From contig CALEDJ010000010.1 of the NCBI GenBank assembly GCA_937951485.1, positions 51,350-115,349 on the forward strand: 64,000 nt of DNA. The letters are read 5' to 3'. The DNA is from an uncultured bacterium (GTDB lineage Bacteria; Hydrogenedentota; Hydrogenedentia; Hydrogenedentales; CAILVY01). Shown here piece by piece: positions 18,448-28,439 of this stretch (position 1 is its first letter; each line of letters starts with the position of its first letter). Made by a program: the position numbers and the translations under genes. Below the pieces are notes generated by a model. It did not search any database. It saw only the letters and a program-made list of their open reading frames with translations, and was not told the DNA's origin.

Positions 18448-19587
18448 ATGCAAATTTTTGTGCCAAAAGAAACATATCCGGGGGAAACCCGGATAGCGAT
18501 GGTCCCCGATACGGTCGCCAAACTGACCAAGAAAGGGGCGACCATCTGCGTCGAATCAGGGATGGGGCAAAGTTGTGGGTACGAGGATGACGCTTTCACG
18601 GCGGCAGGCGCAACGGTCGCGACCGACCGCGCGGCGGCGCTGCGGGGTGCGGACCTGGTGTTGCGACTGCGCAAACCATCCTTGGAAGAGGTGATCCAAC
18701 TGAAGCGTGGCGCGATTCATGTCAGTTACATGGACCCGTTCAATGATCACGCTTTGGTGGATGCCATGGTCGCCCAGGGCGTCAGCGCTATCGCCATGGA
18801 GATGATCCCGCGTACGACGCTGGCGCAGAAGATGGATGCGCTGAGTTCGCAGGCGAACCTCGCGGGCTACGTGGCGGTGCTTATTGCGGCGTCGCGACTG
18901 CCGATGGTCTTTCCGATGATGATGACGCCGGCGGGCACCATCAAGCCGTCTCGGGTATTCATCATCGGCTGCGGCGTGGCCGGTCTGCAGGCAATCGCCA
19001 CCGCGAAGCGTTTGGGCGCGCGCGTGGAGGCCTTCGATACGCGGCCCGTCGTGGAGGAACAGGTGCAGTCGTTGGGCGCGAAGTTCGTCAAGATTGATCT
19101 CGGCGAAACAGGCCAGACCAAAGACGGATACGCCGTCGAACTGACGCCGGAGCAGCGGCAGAAGCAGATCGAAGCGATGGCGAAGGTGATTACCCAGTCC
19201 GATGTGGTCATCACCACGGCGCAGGTGTTCGGACGCAAGGCCCCGGTGATTGTGACGACGGAGATGGTAAAGAGCATGCGGCCGGGCAGCGTGGTGGTGG
19301 ATCTTGCGGTCGAAACCGGCGGCAACGTCGAATGCGTGAAACAGGGCGAGGAAATCGAGGTGAACGGCGTGAAGGTGATCGGGTTCGAGAATCTGCCGGG
19401 CCGCGTTCCCGTCCACGCCAGCCAGATGTATTCGGCCAATCTGGGCAATCTTATCGATCATTTCTGGAATAAGGAGTCCAATGCGTTCAAGTTAAATCTT
19501 GACGATGAGATCATGCAGGGTTGCCTGATCGTTCATGAAGGTGAAATCCGCAGCGAAATGATCAAGAAAGCGAGGGAGACACGGTAA
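18448..19587 (+). CDS. pntAA: NAD(P)+ transhydrogenase, subunit alpha part 1
   Basis: A 379-residue NAD(H)-binding domain I of the proton-translocating transhydrogenase, which moves hydride from NADH to NADP+ using the proton gradient. VPKETYPGETRIA is the typical start, GCGVAGLQAIATAKRLGA the NAD Rossmann loop, and AFDTRPVVEEQVQSLGA the mobile-loop region. The stretch ENLPGRVPVHASQMYSANLGN closes the domain. As in the three-gene form, the membrane part of alpha is a separate gene. AGGAAGGG lies before the ATG. It overlaps the next gene by one base (TAATG). Confidence 0.95.
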   Translation: MQIFVPKETYPGETRIAMVPDTVAKLTKKGATICVESGMGQSCGYEDDAFTAAGATVATDRAAALRGADLVLRLRKPSLEEVIQLKRGAIHVSYMDPFNDHALVDAMVAQGVSAIAMEMIPRTTLAQKMDALSSQANLAGYVAVLIAASRLPMVFPMMMTPAGTIKPSRVFIIGCGVAGLQAIATAKRLGARVEAFDTRPVVEEQVQSLGAKFVKIDLGETGQTKDGYAVELTPEQRQKQIEAMAKVITQSDVVITTAQVFGRKAPVIVTTEMVKSMRPGSVVVDLAVETGGNVECVKQGEEIEVNGVKVIGFENLPGRVPVHASQMYSANLGNLIDHFWNKESNAFKLNLDDEIMQGCLIVHEGEIRSEMIKKARETR

Positions 19588-19880
19588 TGGATCCGATGTT
19601 GCTTCTACTGTTCATTTTCGTGATTGCGATATTCCTGGGATTTGAATTGATCTCGAAGGTTCCATCGCAATTGCATACGCCTCTGATGTCAGGTTCCAAC
19701 GCCATATCGGGCATCTCCATCGTGGGCGCCCTGATGGCGGCGGGACTGGCGGGAGACACCGTCCTGGGCGCGATTCTCGGCCTTCTTGCCGTGATTTGCG
19801 CCAGCATCAATGTGTTCGGCGGCTATCTCGTCACCAACCGGATGCTTGAGATGTTCAAGCACAAGGAGAGGGGCAAATAA
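19587..19880 (+). CDS. pntAB: NAD(P)+ transhydrogenase, subunit alpha part 2 (membrane domain)
   Basis: A 97-residue membrane protein forming the alpha half of domain II, part of the proton channel. It has an N-terminal hydrophobic helix (LLLLFIFVIAIFLG) and two more (ISIVGALMAAGLAGD... and AILGLLAVICASINVFGGYLV). VPSQLHTPLMSGSNAISGI is the conserved family block. TAATG overlaps at both ends show tight translational coupling with pntAA and pntB. Confidence 0.95.
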   Translation: MDPMLLLLFIFVIAIFLGFELISKVPSQLHTPLMSGSNAISGISIVGALMAAGLAGDTVLGAILGLLAVICASINVFGGYLVTNRMLEMFKHKERGK

Positions 19881-21283
19881 TGGAACTTCGCGAAACCATC
19901 ATTACCCTCAGTTACATCGCTTCGGCGGTCTTGTTCATCCTGGGGTTGAAAATGCTGAGCAAGCCCACTACGGCCGTGCGGGGGAACATGATCTCCGCCG
20001 TTGGCATGCTCATTGCCATCGTTGCCACACTGCTCTACCAGGGCATGAGTTACCATCTCATCATTCTGGGCATGGTCATTGGCGGGCTGGTCGGTTCCAT
20101 TGCGGCGCTGCGCGTGCCCATGACCTCCATGCCGGAATTCGTGGCGCTGTTCAACGGCACCGGCGGCCTCGCCAGCATGCTGGTCGGCTGGGCCGAATAC
20201 AACAAGTTATTCGGACACTATGAGGCGGATGCCGTTCCGCTGGTCACCGTCATTGCCACCTATCTGGCGATCCTGATCGGGGCGGTTACATTTACTGGCA
20301 GCATGGTCGCCTATGCAAAACTGGCGGAGCGCATCAGCGGCAAGCCGGTGCTCTTCAAGATGCAGCAGGTGGTCAATGCCGCCATCATGGCGATTGTGCT
20401 GATTTGCGGGGCGGTCTTCATTATTAATCCGGACACCTCTCTTGCGCTCGTGCTCTTCTATGTGGCCATTGCCGTATCGCTTGTGTTGGGTGTGCTGGTC
20501 ACCATTCCCATCGGCGGGGCGGACATGCCGGTGGTGATTTCCCTGTTGAACAGTTACTCCGGTCTGGCGGCCTGTGCGGCGGGCTTCGTCATCCAGAACA
20601 CCGTGCTGATAGTCTCCGGTTCGCTGGTAGGCGCCAGCGGGATCATCCTTACGAGCATCATGTGCAAGGCGATGAACAGGTCGCTTGCCAACGTGCTGTT
20701 CAGCGGTTTCGGTTCGGCGGAAGGGGCGGAAAGCACCGGCGCAATGCAGGGGGAAGTCAAGGCGCTCAGCCCCGAAGACGCCTACTATGTGCTTGAGGCG
20801 GCGCGTTCGGTGGTGTTCGTCCCCGGTTACGGCATGGCCGTGGCGCAGGCGCAGCATGCCTGCCGCGAACTGGGCGAACTGCTGGAACAGAATGGCGCGG
20901 AAGTGAAATATGCGGTCCACCCGGTAGCGGGCCGCATGCCCGGTCACATGAACGTGCTGCTCGCCGAAGCCAACGTGCCCTATGATCAACTTGTCGAAAT
21001 GGACGACATCAACCCCATCATTGATACGGTGGACGTGGCTGTTGTCATCGGGGCAAACGACGTGGTCAATCCGGCCGCGCGTGAAGACCCCAAAAGCCCC
21101 ATTGCAGGCATGCCCATCATCAATGTTGATTACGCCCGCACCTGTTTCGTCCTGAAGCGTTCCATGCGGTCCGGATTCGCGGGTGTTGAGAACCCCCTTT
21201 TCTTCAAGGAGAACACGCGCATGATCTTCGGCGACGCCAAGGCGACGCTTACCGCGCTCATCAGCCAGTTCAAGGGCGACTGA
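19880..21283 (+). CDS. pntB: NAD(P)+ transhydrogenase, subunit beta
   Basis: A 467-residue beta subunit with about eight membrane helices followed by the soluble NADP(H)-binding domain III. VFVPGYGMAVAQAQHACREL is the Rossmann fingerprint of that domain; HPVAGRMPGHMNVLLAEANV and GANDVVNPAAREDPKSPIAG are the conserved NADP-binding and cap loops. VIIGANDVVNP and KRSMRSGFAGVENPLF end the domain as usual. It completes pntAA-pntAB-pntB, and an intrinsic terminator follows 27 bp after its stop. Confidence 0.95.
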   Translation: MELRETIITLSYIASAVLFILGLKMLSKPTTAVRGNMISAVGMLIAIVATLLYQGMSYHLIILGMVIGGLVGSIAALRVPMTSMPEFVALFNGTGGLASMLVGWAEYNKLFGHYEADAVPLVTVIATYLAILIGAVTFTGSMVAYAKLAERISGKPVLFKMQQVVNAAIMAIVLICGAVFIINPDTSLALVLFYVAIAVSLVLGVLVTIPIGGADMPVVISLLNSYSGLAACAAGFVIQNTVLIVSGSLVGASGIILTSIMCKAMNRSLANVLFSGFGSAEGAESTGAMQGEVKALSPEDAYYVLEAARSVVFVPGYGMAVAQAQHACRELGELLEQNGAEVKYAVHPVAGRMPGHMNVLLAEANVPYDQLVEMDDINPIIDTVDVAVVIGANDVVNPAAREDPKSPIAGMPIINVDYARTCFVLKRSMRSGFAGVENPLFFKENTRMIFGDAKATLTALISQFKGD

Positions 21284-21310
21284 ATGTTGTTCGTTTCTTC
21301 TCGGATTCAT

Positions 21311-21341
21311 GGAGCGGCTTTCGAGCCGCTCCTGCTTTTTT
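21311..21341 (+). terminator. Intrinsic terminator after pntB
   Basis: GGAGCGGCTT and the pairing GAGCCGCTCC form a GC-rich hairpin followed by TGCTTTTTT. It ends the pnt operon before the acyl-CoA ligase gene. Confidence 0.85.
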
Positions 21342-21498
21342 GCATGGCCCTTCTCGAATCGTTTTTCCGGGCTGGACTTTTCCGGCGTTTTCACGTATCT
21401 TTTCGGACAAGGACCGTGGACACGGCCACCGCTTGTTGAGGCCGGGGAATGGCGCCGCTGCGCGCGCGATTCCTTAACGCTGGAGGGAGACCGGAGAT

Positions 21499-23052
21499 AT
21501 GCTGAATCTCGCACACTATCTGGATGTCAGCGCAAAGGCGCATCCCGAAAACATCGCGGCGATCCTGGATGATCGCAAGATGAGTTACGCGGAGATGGCA
21601 TCGGCTGCCAGGCGGGTCGCCAATGTCCTGAAAGCAAAGGGCATCGGTAAAGGCGACAAAGTGGCGCTGATGATCCCGAACACGCCCCATTTTCCCGTCA
21701 TCTATTATGGCATTCTGCATACCGGGGCGACCGTAGTGCCGGTAAATGTCCTTTACAAGCACTACGAAATCGAACACTATCTGCGCGATTCCGAAGCAAC
21801 CGCATTTTTTGCCTTCAAGATGTTTGAGGAGGAAGCCCGCACCGCCTTTCAGAATGTGCCCGGCTGCAAGCACTTCGTCGTTGTCGGGCCGATGGATTGG
21901 CTTGACAAACCGGAAGTCGGGGAGAATTTCATGCATCTGTTGATGGCGGCGGATACCGAATTTGATACGGTGCAGACCATGCCCGACGATACGGCGGTGC
22001 TTCTGTATACATCCGGGACGACCGGCGCGCCCAAGGCCGCGGAACTGACGCACTTCAACATGTTCTTCAACGCTTATTACTGCGCACGGGAAATCACCAA
22101 GGCCAAGCCGGGCGACGTGGCGCTCGTGACGCTGCCGCTGTTTCACTCCTTCGGGCAGACCTGCCTGATGAATGCCTGCATCATCGGCGGCGCAACGATG
22201 ACCATGCTCCCGCGTTTTGAAACTGAAAAAGCGATGCAAATCATCGCGCGTGACAAGGTCAATCTGATTGCGCTGGTGCCCACCATGTATTTCTTCATCC
22301 TGAACACGGAAAACTGGAAAGACTATGATTTTTCGTCCGTTCGGGTGGCGGTTTCCGGCGGCGCCGCCCTGCCCGGCGATGTGCACCGGCGATTTCAGGA
22401 GCGATACGGCCTGTGCATTCTCGAAGGCTATGGCCTCTCTGAGACCAGCCCGGTGGCGTCGTTCACCCTGGAAGGCGAAGAGGTGCGGGTGGGTTCCATC
22501 GGCAAGCCGATCTGGGGGGTCGAGATGGCCGTTATGCGCGACGACGGCACTTTGGCCGAAGATGAAGAGGTCGGCGAGATCGTCATTCGCGGACACAACA
22601 TCATGAAAGGCTATTACAACCGTCCGGAGGCCACGCGTGAGGCCATTGTCAACGGCTGGTTCCACTCAGGCGACATGGGGCGGCGCGACAAGGACGGCTA
22701 CTATTACATTGTGGATCGCAAGAAGGACCTTATCATCCGTGGCGGCATGAACATTTATCCGCGTGAAATCGAGGAGGTTCTCTATCAGCACCCGAAGGTG
22801 CTCGAAGCCGCTGTGGTGGGCATCCCCGATCCTTCGCGCGGCGAGGAAGTGAAGGTTTATGTGTCGCCCAAGGAAGGCGCAAAACTCACCCCGGATGAGA
22901 TTGTGGCCTTTCTGCAGGAGCGCATGGCCAAATACAAGTGGCCGAAGGTGGTGGAAGTGATGAGCGAGTTGCCCAAAGGCCCCACGGGCAAGATTCTCAA
23001 GCGGGAATTGAAAGAGATGGCCGCCAAGGCCGCCGAAGAAGCGGAAGAGTAG
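21499..23052 (+). CDS. Long-chain acyl-CoA ligase (AMP-forming)
   Basis: A 517-residue ANL-superfamily enzyme that activates a fatty acid with ATP and CoA. LLYTSGTTGAPKAAELTH is the P-loop-like A3 motif (Ala in place of the usual Gly after Lys), GYGLSETSP the A5 motif, WFHSGDMG the A7 region with its Asp, YYIVDRKKDLIIRGGMNIYP the hinge and A8, and GPTGKILKREL holds the A10 lysine. No membrane helix. A GGAGG-like site precedes the ATG. It lies upstream of a convergent antiporter gene and near the ETF and acyl-CoA dehydrogenase operon, so it probably feeds that pathway (FadD-like). Confidence 0.92.
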   Translation: MLNLAHYLDVSAKAHPENIAAILDDRKMSYAEMASAARRVANVLKAKGIGKGDKVALMIPNTPHFPVIYYGILHTGATVVPVNVLYKHYEIEHYLRDSEATAFFAFKMFEEEARTAFQNVPGCKHFVVVGPMDWLDKPEVGENFMHLLMAADTEFDTVQTMPDDTAVLLYTSGTTGAPKAAELTHFNMFFNAYYCAREITKAKPGDVALVTLPLFHSFGQTCLMNACIIGGATMTMLPRFETEKAMQIIARDKVNLIALVPTMYFFILNTENWKDYDFSSVRVAVSGGAALPGDVHRRFQERYGLCILEGYGLSETSPVASFTLEGEEVRVGSIGKPIWGVEMAVMRDDGTLAEDEEVGEIVIRGHNIMKGYYNRPEATREAIVNGWFHSGDMGRRDKDGYYYIVDRKKDLIIRGGMNIYPREIEEVLYQHPKVLEAAVVGIPDPSRGEEVKVYVSPKEGAKLTPDEIVAFLQERMAKYKWPKVVEVMSELPKGPTGKILKRELKEMAAKAAEEAEE

Positions 23053-23117
23053 GCCGCAGCCGAGGGGCGCTTCAGAAAAGGCCGGTGGTTCTTGCGTGAC
23101 CGGTCAGATGGACCGTA

Positions 23118-23144
23118 AAGAAAGGCGCGGGCGGCCGCTTTCTT
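23118..23144. terminator. Possible two-way terminator hairpin
   Basis: AAGAAAG and CTTTCTT pair around a GC-rich core in the 102-bp gap between the convergent ligase and antiporter genes. The A/T arms could serve transcripts from both sides. Confidence 0.4.
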
Positions 23145-23154
23145 CACGCCCTGC

Positions 23155-25161
23155 TCAGGCATCCGTGCCGTCAGCGGTTGTCGGCCTGCCTTCCAGTATT
23201 TTCTTTGCCGCTTCGATCTGCTGGTGTGCTCCCACCAGCACAAGCACGTCATTCGCCGCGAACCGGAAATCCGGCGGGGGATTGGTGGTCGGCTTCTGGG
23301 AACGCACCACCGCGATAATCATGCAACCGGTGCGCGCGCGCAGGTCCGTTTCGGCGATGGTTTTCCCGCAGGCAAACGATTGCCTGCTGATATAGAATGT
23401 CTGTGTGGCGGTCCGTTCCAGCACCTTGATCAATTCGGCGGTGGCGGCCCGGTCCGTGGCCTTGCCGCGGAGCATGGCGTAGCCACCCGCCCGCACCGAT
23501 GCGATCTGCGCCTCCACGATGTTGTCTGGAATGCCGAACTGACGCAGCACGTGCGCGCCGATCTCTATGGAGGTCTCAAAATCCTGCGGAATCACCATTT
23601 TCGCGCCCAACTGGCGGAGCCGGTCAATTTCATTGACGAAATCGCTTCGCGCAAGGATATACAGTTCCGGGCGACGCGACGCCACCTGCGCGACGATCCG
23701 CTCCGTGGCGTGCTTGTCGTTCACCGCCACCACGAGCACCCGCGCGCTGTCAATGCCCGCATGTTTCAGGATGGACATGCGCGTGGCGTCGCCCACGATC
23801 ACGGGAATCTCCGCGCGCCGCGCAGCGGCGATGTTGCTGCGGTTCATCTCCACGACGCAATGGGGAACATGCGTCGCTTTGAGCATCCGGGCAAGGTTGG
23901 CGCCTGTTGGGCCGTAGCCGATGACCACCACGTGATTCTGCAGGGAAGGGTCGGGCGCAATGATGTCCCCCCCGTCGGCGGCATCGCCGCTGACCCGATC
24001 GGAAAGAAAGGTGGCAATGGGCCGCGTCACTGGGAACAACAACGCGCCCGCCATCATCGTGCCGACGGCGTAGGAAATCATCAGGCCCAGGGCGGACGCC
24101 TCAATAAGTCCCGCCCTATGTGCCTGGATCGCGAGCACATAACTGAATTCACTCAACATGCTCATGATGATGCCCACCTGTATCGCGATGCGGACAGGCC
24201 ACCCCGCGCATACGACGCCACCACCCGCAATGACGGTCTTGATCAACATGGTTCCGGCAATCAGCAGCGCCAGAAAAGGCAGGTTGGAAAGCACTTCATT
24301 CAAATCAACCATCATGCCGAGCGTCGCGAAAAAAAGCGCATTGAATACATCGCGAAACGGGGTGATCTCCGCCACCAACTGATGCCGATGGTCCGCGTCG
24401 GCAAGCAGCAGTCCCGCAATACATGCGCCAAGGGCGGGCGACCAGCCGAGTAATGTGACCACCCATGCGCCCCCGCAGGCCATCAGCACGGCGAAGAGGG
24501 TCAACAGTTCCCGTCCGCCGTAATGCGTTATTTCTTCAAGAATGCGCGGCAGCGCGCGGCGGGCCACAAACACCACCGCAATGGTCAGGGCCAGACCGGC
24601 CAATTGCATCCCCACCCCTGAAAGCGAAGTTTCAGCGCTCCCGCTCGCAAAAAACATGGACACTGCGAGCATGATGACGATGATGGTGATGTCCTGAAGC
24701 AGTTGCATGCCCGCCACCAGCACGCCCACTGTGGACGCGGTCTCGGCGCGGTCGCTCAGCAACTTCAGTGAAATGGCAGTGCTGCTGGAAGTGACCGCCA
24801 AAGCAATCATCACGTGGGCAAACACGCCAAGCGGTGAAAAAAGATGCAGGATAAGGAAGACAAAGAGCAGCGTGCCGAAAACCTGGACGCCGGCAACCAG
24901 AATCAAGCGCCATCCCGCGCGCATCAACGGTTCCGGAGAAAGTTCCAATCCCACCGTGAACAGCAGCAGCACCAACCCCAGTTGGGCCAGATTGAACACC
25001 TGGGCTTCCTGCACCAACGCCCATCCGGACGGACCGATGGCGATTCCGGCGAGCATAAATCCGATCACGGAAGGAATGCGGATTTTCCGGAAGAGCCAGG
25101 CAATAATCAAGGACACGCTCAGAATGACAACGATTGCCCTGAGAAAATGCGTTTCGGGCAT
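23155..25161 (-). CDS. CPA2 cation:proton antiporter with RCK (TrkA) domains, KefB/YbaL-like
   Basis: A 668-residue inner-membrane antiporter. About 12-13 helices occupy residues 1-385, with the ELSPEPLMRAGW and AVTSSSTAISLKLL segments typical of the CPA2 core. VVIGYGPTGANLARMLK is the nucleotide-binding RCK_N (TrkA-N) loop, and an RCK_C (TrkA-C) domain ends the protein (DVLVLVGAHQQIEAAKKIL). The likely job is K+ (or Na+) export against H+ controlled by NAD(H) or another nucleotide. GGGAG lies before ATG 25161. It is convergent with the acyl-CoA ligase gene; the partner ion is an inference from the family. Confidence 0.92.
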   Translation of the reverse strand: MPETHFLRAIVVILSVSLIIAWLFRKIRIPSVIGFMLAGIAIGPSGWALVQEAQVFNLAQLGLVLLLFTVGLELSPEPLMRAGWRLILVAGVQVFGTLLFVFLILHLFSPLGVFAHVMIALAVTSSSTAISLKLLSDRAETASTVGVLVAGMQLLQDITIIVIMLAVSMFFASGSAETSLSGVGMQLAGLALTIAVVFVARRALPRILEEITHYGGRELLTLFAVLMACGGAWVVTLLGWSPALGACIAGLLLADADHRHQLVAEITPFRDVFNALFFATLGMMVDLNEVLSNLPFLALLIAGTMLIKTVIAGGGVVCAGWPVRIAIQVGIIMSMLSEFSYVLAIQAHRAGLIEASALGLMISYAVGTMMAGALLFPVTRPIATFLSDRVSGDAADGGDIIAPDPSLQNHVVVIGYGPTGANLARMLKATHVPHCVVEMNRSNIAAARRAEIPVIVGDATRMSILKHAGIDSARVLVVAVNDKHATERIVAQVASRRPELYILARSDFVNEIDRLRQLGAKMVIPQDFETSIEIGAHVLRQFGIPDNIVEAQIASVRAGGYAMLRGKATDRAATAELIKVLERTATQTFYISRQSFACGKTIAETDLRARTGCMIIAVVRSQKPTTNPPPDFRFAANDVLVLVGAHQQIEAAKKILEGRPTTADGTDA

Positions 25162-25405
25162 GGAAATCTCCCAATGAGCGTGAAAGCATGCAAGGTGTCA
25201 TTTGCTTTTGCGATAAAGCCTGCGAATGTTTCAGCAGGCAACGCCACTGAAAGACATCATGCGTTGTTCTGAGCGACACCGCGCATGGTCACGCATTGCG
25301 GGAGATAGCATAGCCGCAAACGCCAGTCGGTGCAACGCCTGCGGCGCGCAGGAATGCGCGCGGCGGGTTCCATAGCGCTTCGCTTCCTCGCGTTCCCCCG
25401 TCGGT

Positions 25406-27208
25406 TCAGAACCAATCCGGGGGATAATCGAGCGCGGTACGCTCGACAGCCTTGAGTACCTGTGCCGTCGCCAACGTATGTGGCATTGTCGTATTGATGT
25501 AAAAGCGCGCGGTCTCCAACTTCGCCTTGTAGAAATCCGCGTCATCCGCGCCGGCGTCAAGCGCCTGTTGGGCCGCCGTCGCCTGCACGAGGTGCTGCCA
25601 TCCCATCACGAGTTGCGAGAACATCGCCAGATAGGCGGTGGCATTGCAGATGTACAGGTTCACCTCGCCCGACATGCCAATCGCACCGAGGTGCATCGTG
25701 ACGTCAATCACCGCGTTCTGCACCTCCTGTACCTTGTCGGCCAGGGGTTTCAGCGCTTCCAGCGCCGACGCCTCGGCGATGTTCTTGCCGATTTCCGTCA
25801 TCAGCGCGCGCACCGCCGCCCCGGCTTCCATCGGCACCTTGCGTCCCAGCAAATCCATCGCCTGAATGCCGTTGGCGCCTTCGTAGATTGAAAAGACTTT
25901 GTTGTCGCGCAGCAGTTGCGCGACAGGGAATTCCTCGCAGAACCCCGCGCCGCCGAAGCATTGAAGCGCTGCGGTGATGGATTTGAAGGCCTCGTCGGAA
26001 ACGTGCGCCTTGCAGCATGGCGTCAGGGTTTCCAGCAGCAGGTTACAGGTTTTTTTCTCTTCCTCATCGGTGGTGTTCTGCATTCGGTCGGCCACTTTGG
26101 CGCAGAAGAGGATCATGCCCAGCGCGCCCTCGATGAAGGCCTTTTGTTGCAGGAGCATACGGCGCACGTCCGCGTGGCTGATGATCGGAATCTGGGGGGA
26201 GAGGGGGTCTTTGTTGGTGATTTCGCGGCCTTGCAGGCGTTCCCGCGCATACTGAACGGCGCAGTGGTACGCCGCCGAGGCGCCTGCGACCGCCTGGATG
26301 CCGGTGAAGACGCGGGCGTGGTTCATCAACTGGAACATGTAAGACAATCCTTTGTTCGGTTCGCCGATGAGCCAGCCGTGGCATTCGCCTTGTTCGCCGA
26401 ACATCAGCGTGGCGGTGGCCTGGCCGCGCAGGCCCATCTTGTGCTCAATGCCGGCCGTAACGACATTGTTGAATTCGCCGAGAGTGCCGTCCGCATTCAC
26501 CCGACGCTTGGGCACGACTACGAGACTGATGCCTTTGACGCCCGGCGGGGCGCCCTCCAGCCGCACCAGCACGGGGTGGATGATGTTTTCCGCGAGATCG
26601 TGGTCACCCGAGGAAATGAAGCGTTTCGTGCCGCGAATGAGATAATGGTCGCCGTCGGGCGCTTTCACGGCGGTGGTGGTGATGTCGCCCAGCGAGGTGC
26701 CCGCATCCGGCTCCGTAAGCGCCATGGTGCCGCCCCACTCCCCCCCGTAAAGCGGCTGCAGATATCTTGCCTTGAGGTCTTCATTGCCGAAACTTTCAAT
26801 CAAGTGCGCCGCACCCCACGCGCCGTTCACGTACATCGCCGCCGAACTGTTGCCCGCGCTGAACAGGAACGAGGTCACGGCGAGGATGCTCAGCGGAAAC
26901 TGCTGACCACCGAAATCGTAGCAGACGTTCGGCGCAAACCAGCCGCCTTCCTTGCACTGTCGCCATATTTCATGCATCGCCTTCGGCGCGGCGACATGCG
27001 ACCCATCAAATACGGCCCCTTCGCGGTCCATTTCCTGAAATGCCGGCCAGAAAACCTCGCGCGCCAGATCGTAGGCCGCATCGATCGCCATGTCGAAGGT
27101 TTCCCGCGAATGGTCCTCGTGATAGGGATATTGGAGCAACTCTTCAATTTTGTTCACTTCATACAGCAGGAACCGGATGAATCGCATGTCCGCCAATTTG
27201 TCGCTCAT
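25406..27208 (-). CDS. Acyl-CoA dehydrogenase, large form with C-terminal extension (DmdC/FadE5-like)
   Basis: A 600-residue FAD enzyme that oxidises acyl-CoA to enoyl-CoA and passes electrons to ETF. The core contains ALTEPDAGTSLGD (flavin/substrate motif) and FGGAGFCEEFPVAQLLRD; catalytic Glu lies in IYEGANGIQAMDLLGRK, as in short and medium-chain enzymes. About 130 residues after the core match the extended 3-methylmercaptopropionyl-CoA dehydrogenase or FadE5 group. ATG 27208 is chosen because AAGGAG precedes it; an in-frame start eight codons earlier lacks a site. It is the last gene of the etfB-etfA-EMO operon. Confidence 0.92.
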   Translation of the reverse strand: MSDKLADMRFIRFLLYEVNKIEELLQYPYHEDHSRETFDMAIDAAYDLAREVFWPAFQEMDREGAVFDGSHVAAPKAMHEIWRQCKEGGWFAPNVCYDFGGQQFPLSILAVTSFLFSAGNSSAAMYVNGAWGAAHLIESFGNEDLKARYLQPLYGGEWGGTMALTEPDAGTSLGDITTTAVKAPDGDHYLIRGTKRFISSGDHDLAENIIHPVLVRLEGAPPGVKGISLVVVPKRRVNADGTLGEFNNVVTAGIEHKMGLRGQATATLMFGEQGECHGWLIGEPNKGLSYMFQLMNHARVFTGIQAVAGASAAYHCAVQYARERLQGREITNKDPLSPQIPIISHADVRRMLLQQKAFIEGALGMILFCAKVADRMQNTTDEEEKKTCNLLLETLTPCCKAHVSDEAFKSITAALQCFGGAGFCEEFPVAQLLRDNKVFSIYEGANGIQAMDLLGRKVPMEAGAAVRALMTEIGKNIAEASALEALKPLADKVQEVQNAVIDVTMHLGAIGMSGEVNLYICNATAYLAMFSQLVMGWQHLVQATAAQQALDAGADDADFYKAKLETARFYINTTMPHTLATAQVLKAVERTALDYPPDWF

Positions 27209-27260
27209 GAGCCAACTCCTTTTCGTGGTCAATTCTTGCGAAATGCCGCATGGAAGGCGC

Positions 27261-28403
27261 TCAAAACCCCATCGAACGCCCGATAATTTCCTTCATGATT
27301 TCCGTGGTGCCGCCGTAAATAGTCTGGGCGCGTGAGTCCACATACGCGCGGGCCACGGGGTATTCCATCATGTATCCGTAACCGCCGTGCAACTGCACAC
27401 AGGCGTCCACCGTACGCACCTGCATCTCAGTCGTCCACCATTTGGCCATGGCCGCTTTTTCGGCGCTCAGTTCTCCGGCGTTGTGCAGCGTGACGCAGTG
27501 TTCAATGAATGCGCGGCCGATTTCCACTTCTGTCTTGATGGTCGCCAAAGTGAAGCGGTTGTGTTGAAACGCGCCGATGGGGCGACCGAACGCGGTGCGT
27601 TGGCGGCAGTATTCCGTGGTAATTTCGAGGAGGTATGCGGCGGACGCCACGGCGCTCACGGCAATCGTCAGCCGCTCGCGCGGCAGCCCCTGCATGAGGT
27701 AGAGGAAGCCCTCGCCTTCGCGCCCGATCAGGTTTTCGCGGGGGACGCGCACGTCGCGGAAGAACAACTCAGCGGTGTCCTGGGCGTGCAGGCCCATCTT
27801 GGCGAGAATGCGGCCCGTCTCAAAACCGTCCATGCCGCGGTCCACCAGGAAAAGGCTGACGCCTTCATGGCGCTGTTCCGGCGCGGTCTTCGCCGCCACG
27901 ATGACCATGTCGCACTGCGCGCCGTTGGTGATGAAAGTCTTCTGGCCGTTAAGCAGATAATGGTCGCCTTTCGGCGCGGCGATGGTCTGGATGGCGGCCA
28001 GGTCGCTGCCGGTGCCCGGTTCCGTCATCGCCACCGCGCCGATGCATTCTCCGCTGACCATGCCCGGCAGGTATCGCCGTTTCTGGTCTTCCGTACCGTG
28101 TCGGATGATATAGGGCGCGACCATGTCGGTGTGCACGAGAAAGCCTGAGGCGGCTCCGCCCGTCCGAGTCATTTCCTCGGCGACGATCATGCTGTAGCGA
28201 TAGTCATCCAGCCCCAGGCCGCCGAAGGTGTCCGGGACGTCCATGCAGAGGAATCCCTGTTCTCCCGCCTTGCGCCAAAGTTCGCGCGGCGTGTGCCCCG
28301 CCTTCTCCCAATCCTCCAGGAACGGCAGCATTTCCCGATCGATGAACTTGCGCACCGAATCGCGGAAGATACGATGTTCTTCATCAAAGAACGGCGCGAC
28401 CAT
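27261..28403 (-). CDS. Acyl-CoA dehydrogenase, LCAD/isovaleryl-type
   Basis: A 380-residue flavoprotein. VAMTEPGTGSDL and FITNGAQCDMVIVAA are the signature motifs and HGGYGYMMEYP the second family pattern. The usual catalytic Glu site reads IYGGTTEI, with Gly instead, as in long-chain and isovaleryl-CoA dehydrogenases; in those the base sits in helix G, and LPRERL here offers Glu243 at that place. This suggests a long-chain or branched substrate. AAGGAA lies upstream of ATG 28403. It sits 36 bp after the Fe-S oxidoreductase gene in the same operon. Confidence 0.93.
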   Translation of the reverse strand: MVAPFFDEEHRIFRDSVRKFIDREMLPFLEDWEKAGHTPRELWRKAGEQGFLCMDVPDTFGGLGLDDYRYSMIVAEEMTRTGGAASGFLVHTDMVAPYIIRHGTEDQKRRYLPGMVSGECIGAVAMTEPGTGSDLAAIQTIAAPKGDHYLLNGQKTFITNGAQCDMVIVAAKTAPEQRHEGVSLFLVDRGMDGFETGRILAKMGLHAQDTAELFFRDVRVPRENLIGREGEGFLYLMQGLPRERLTIAVSAVASAAYLLEITTEYCRQRTAFGRPIGAFQHNRFTLATIKTEVEIGRAFIEHCVTLHNAGELSAEKAAMAKWWTTEMQVRTVDACVQLHGGYGYMMEYPVARAYVDSRAQTIYGGTTEIMKEIIGRSMGF

Positions 28404-28439
28404 CTATGTGTTCCTTCTTTGCGTCGCCATACATTTCGG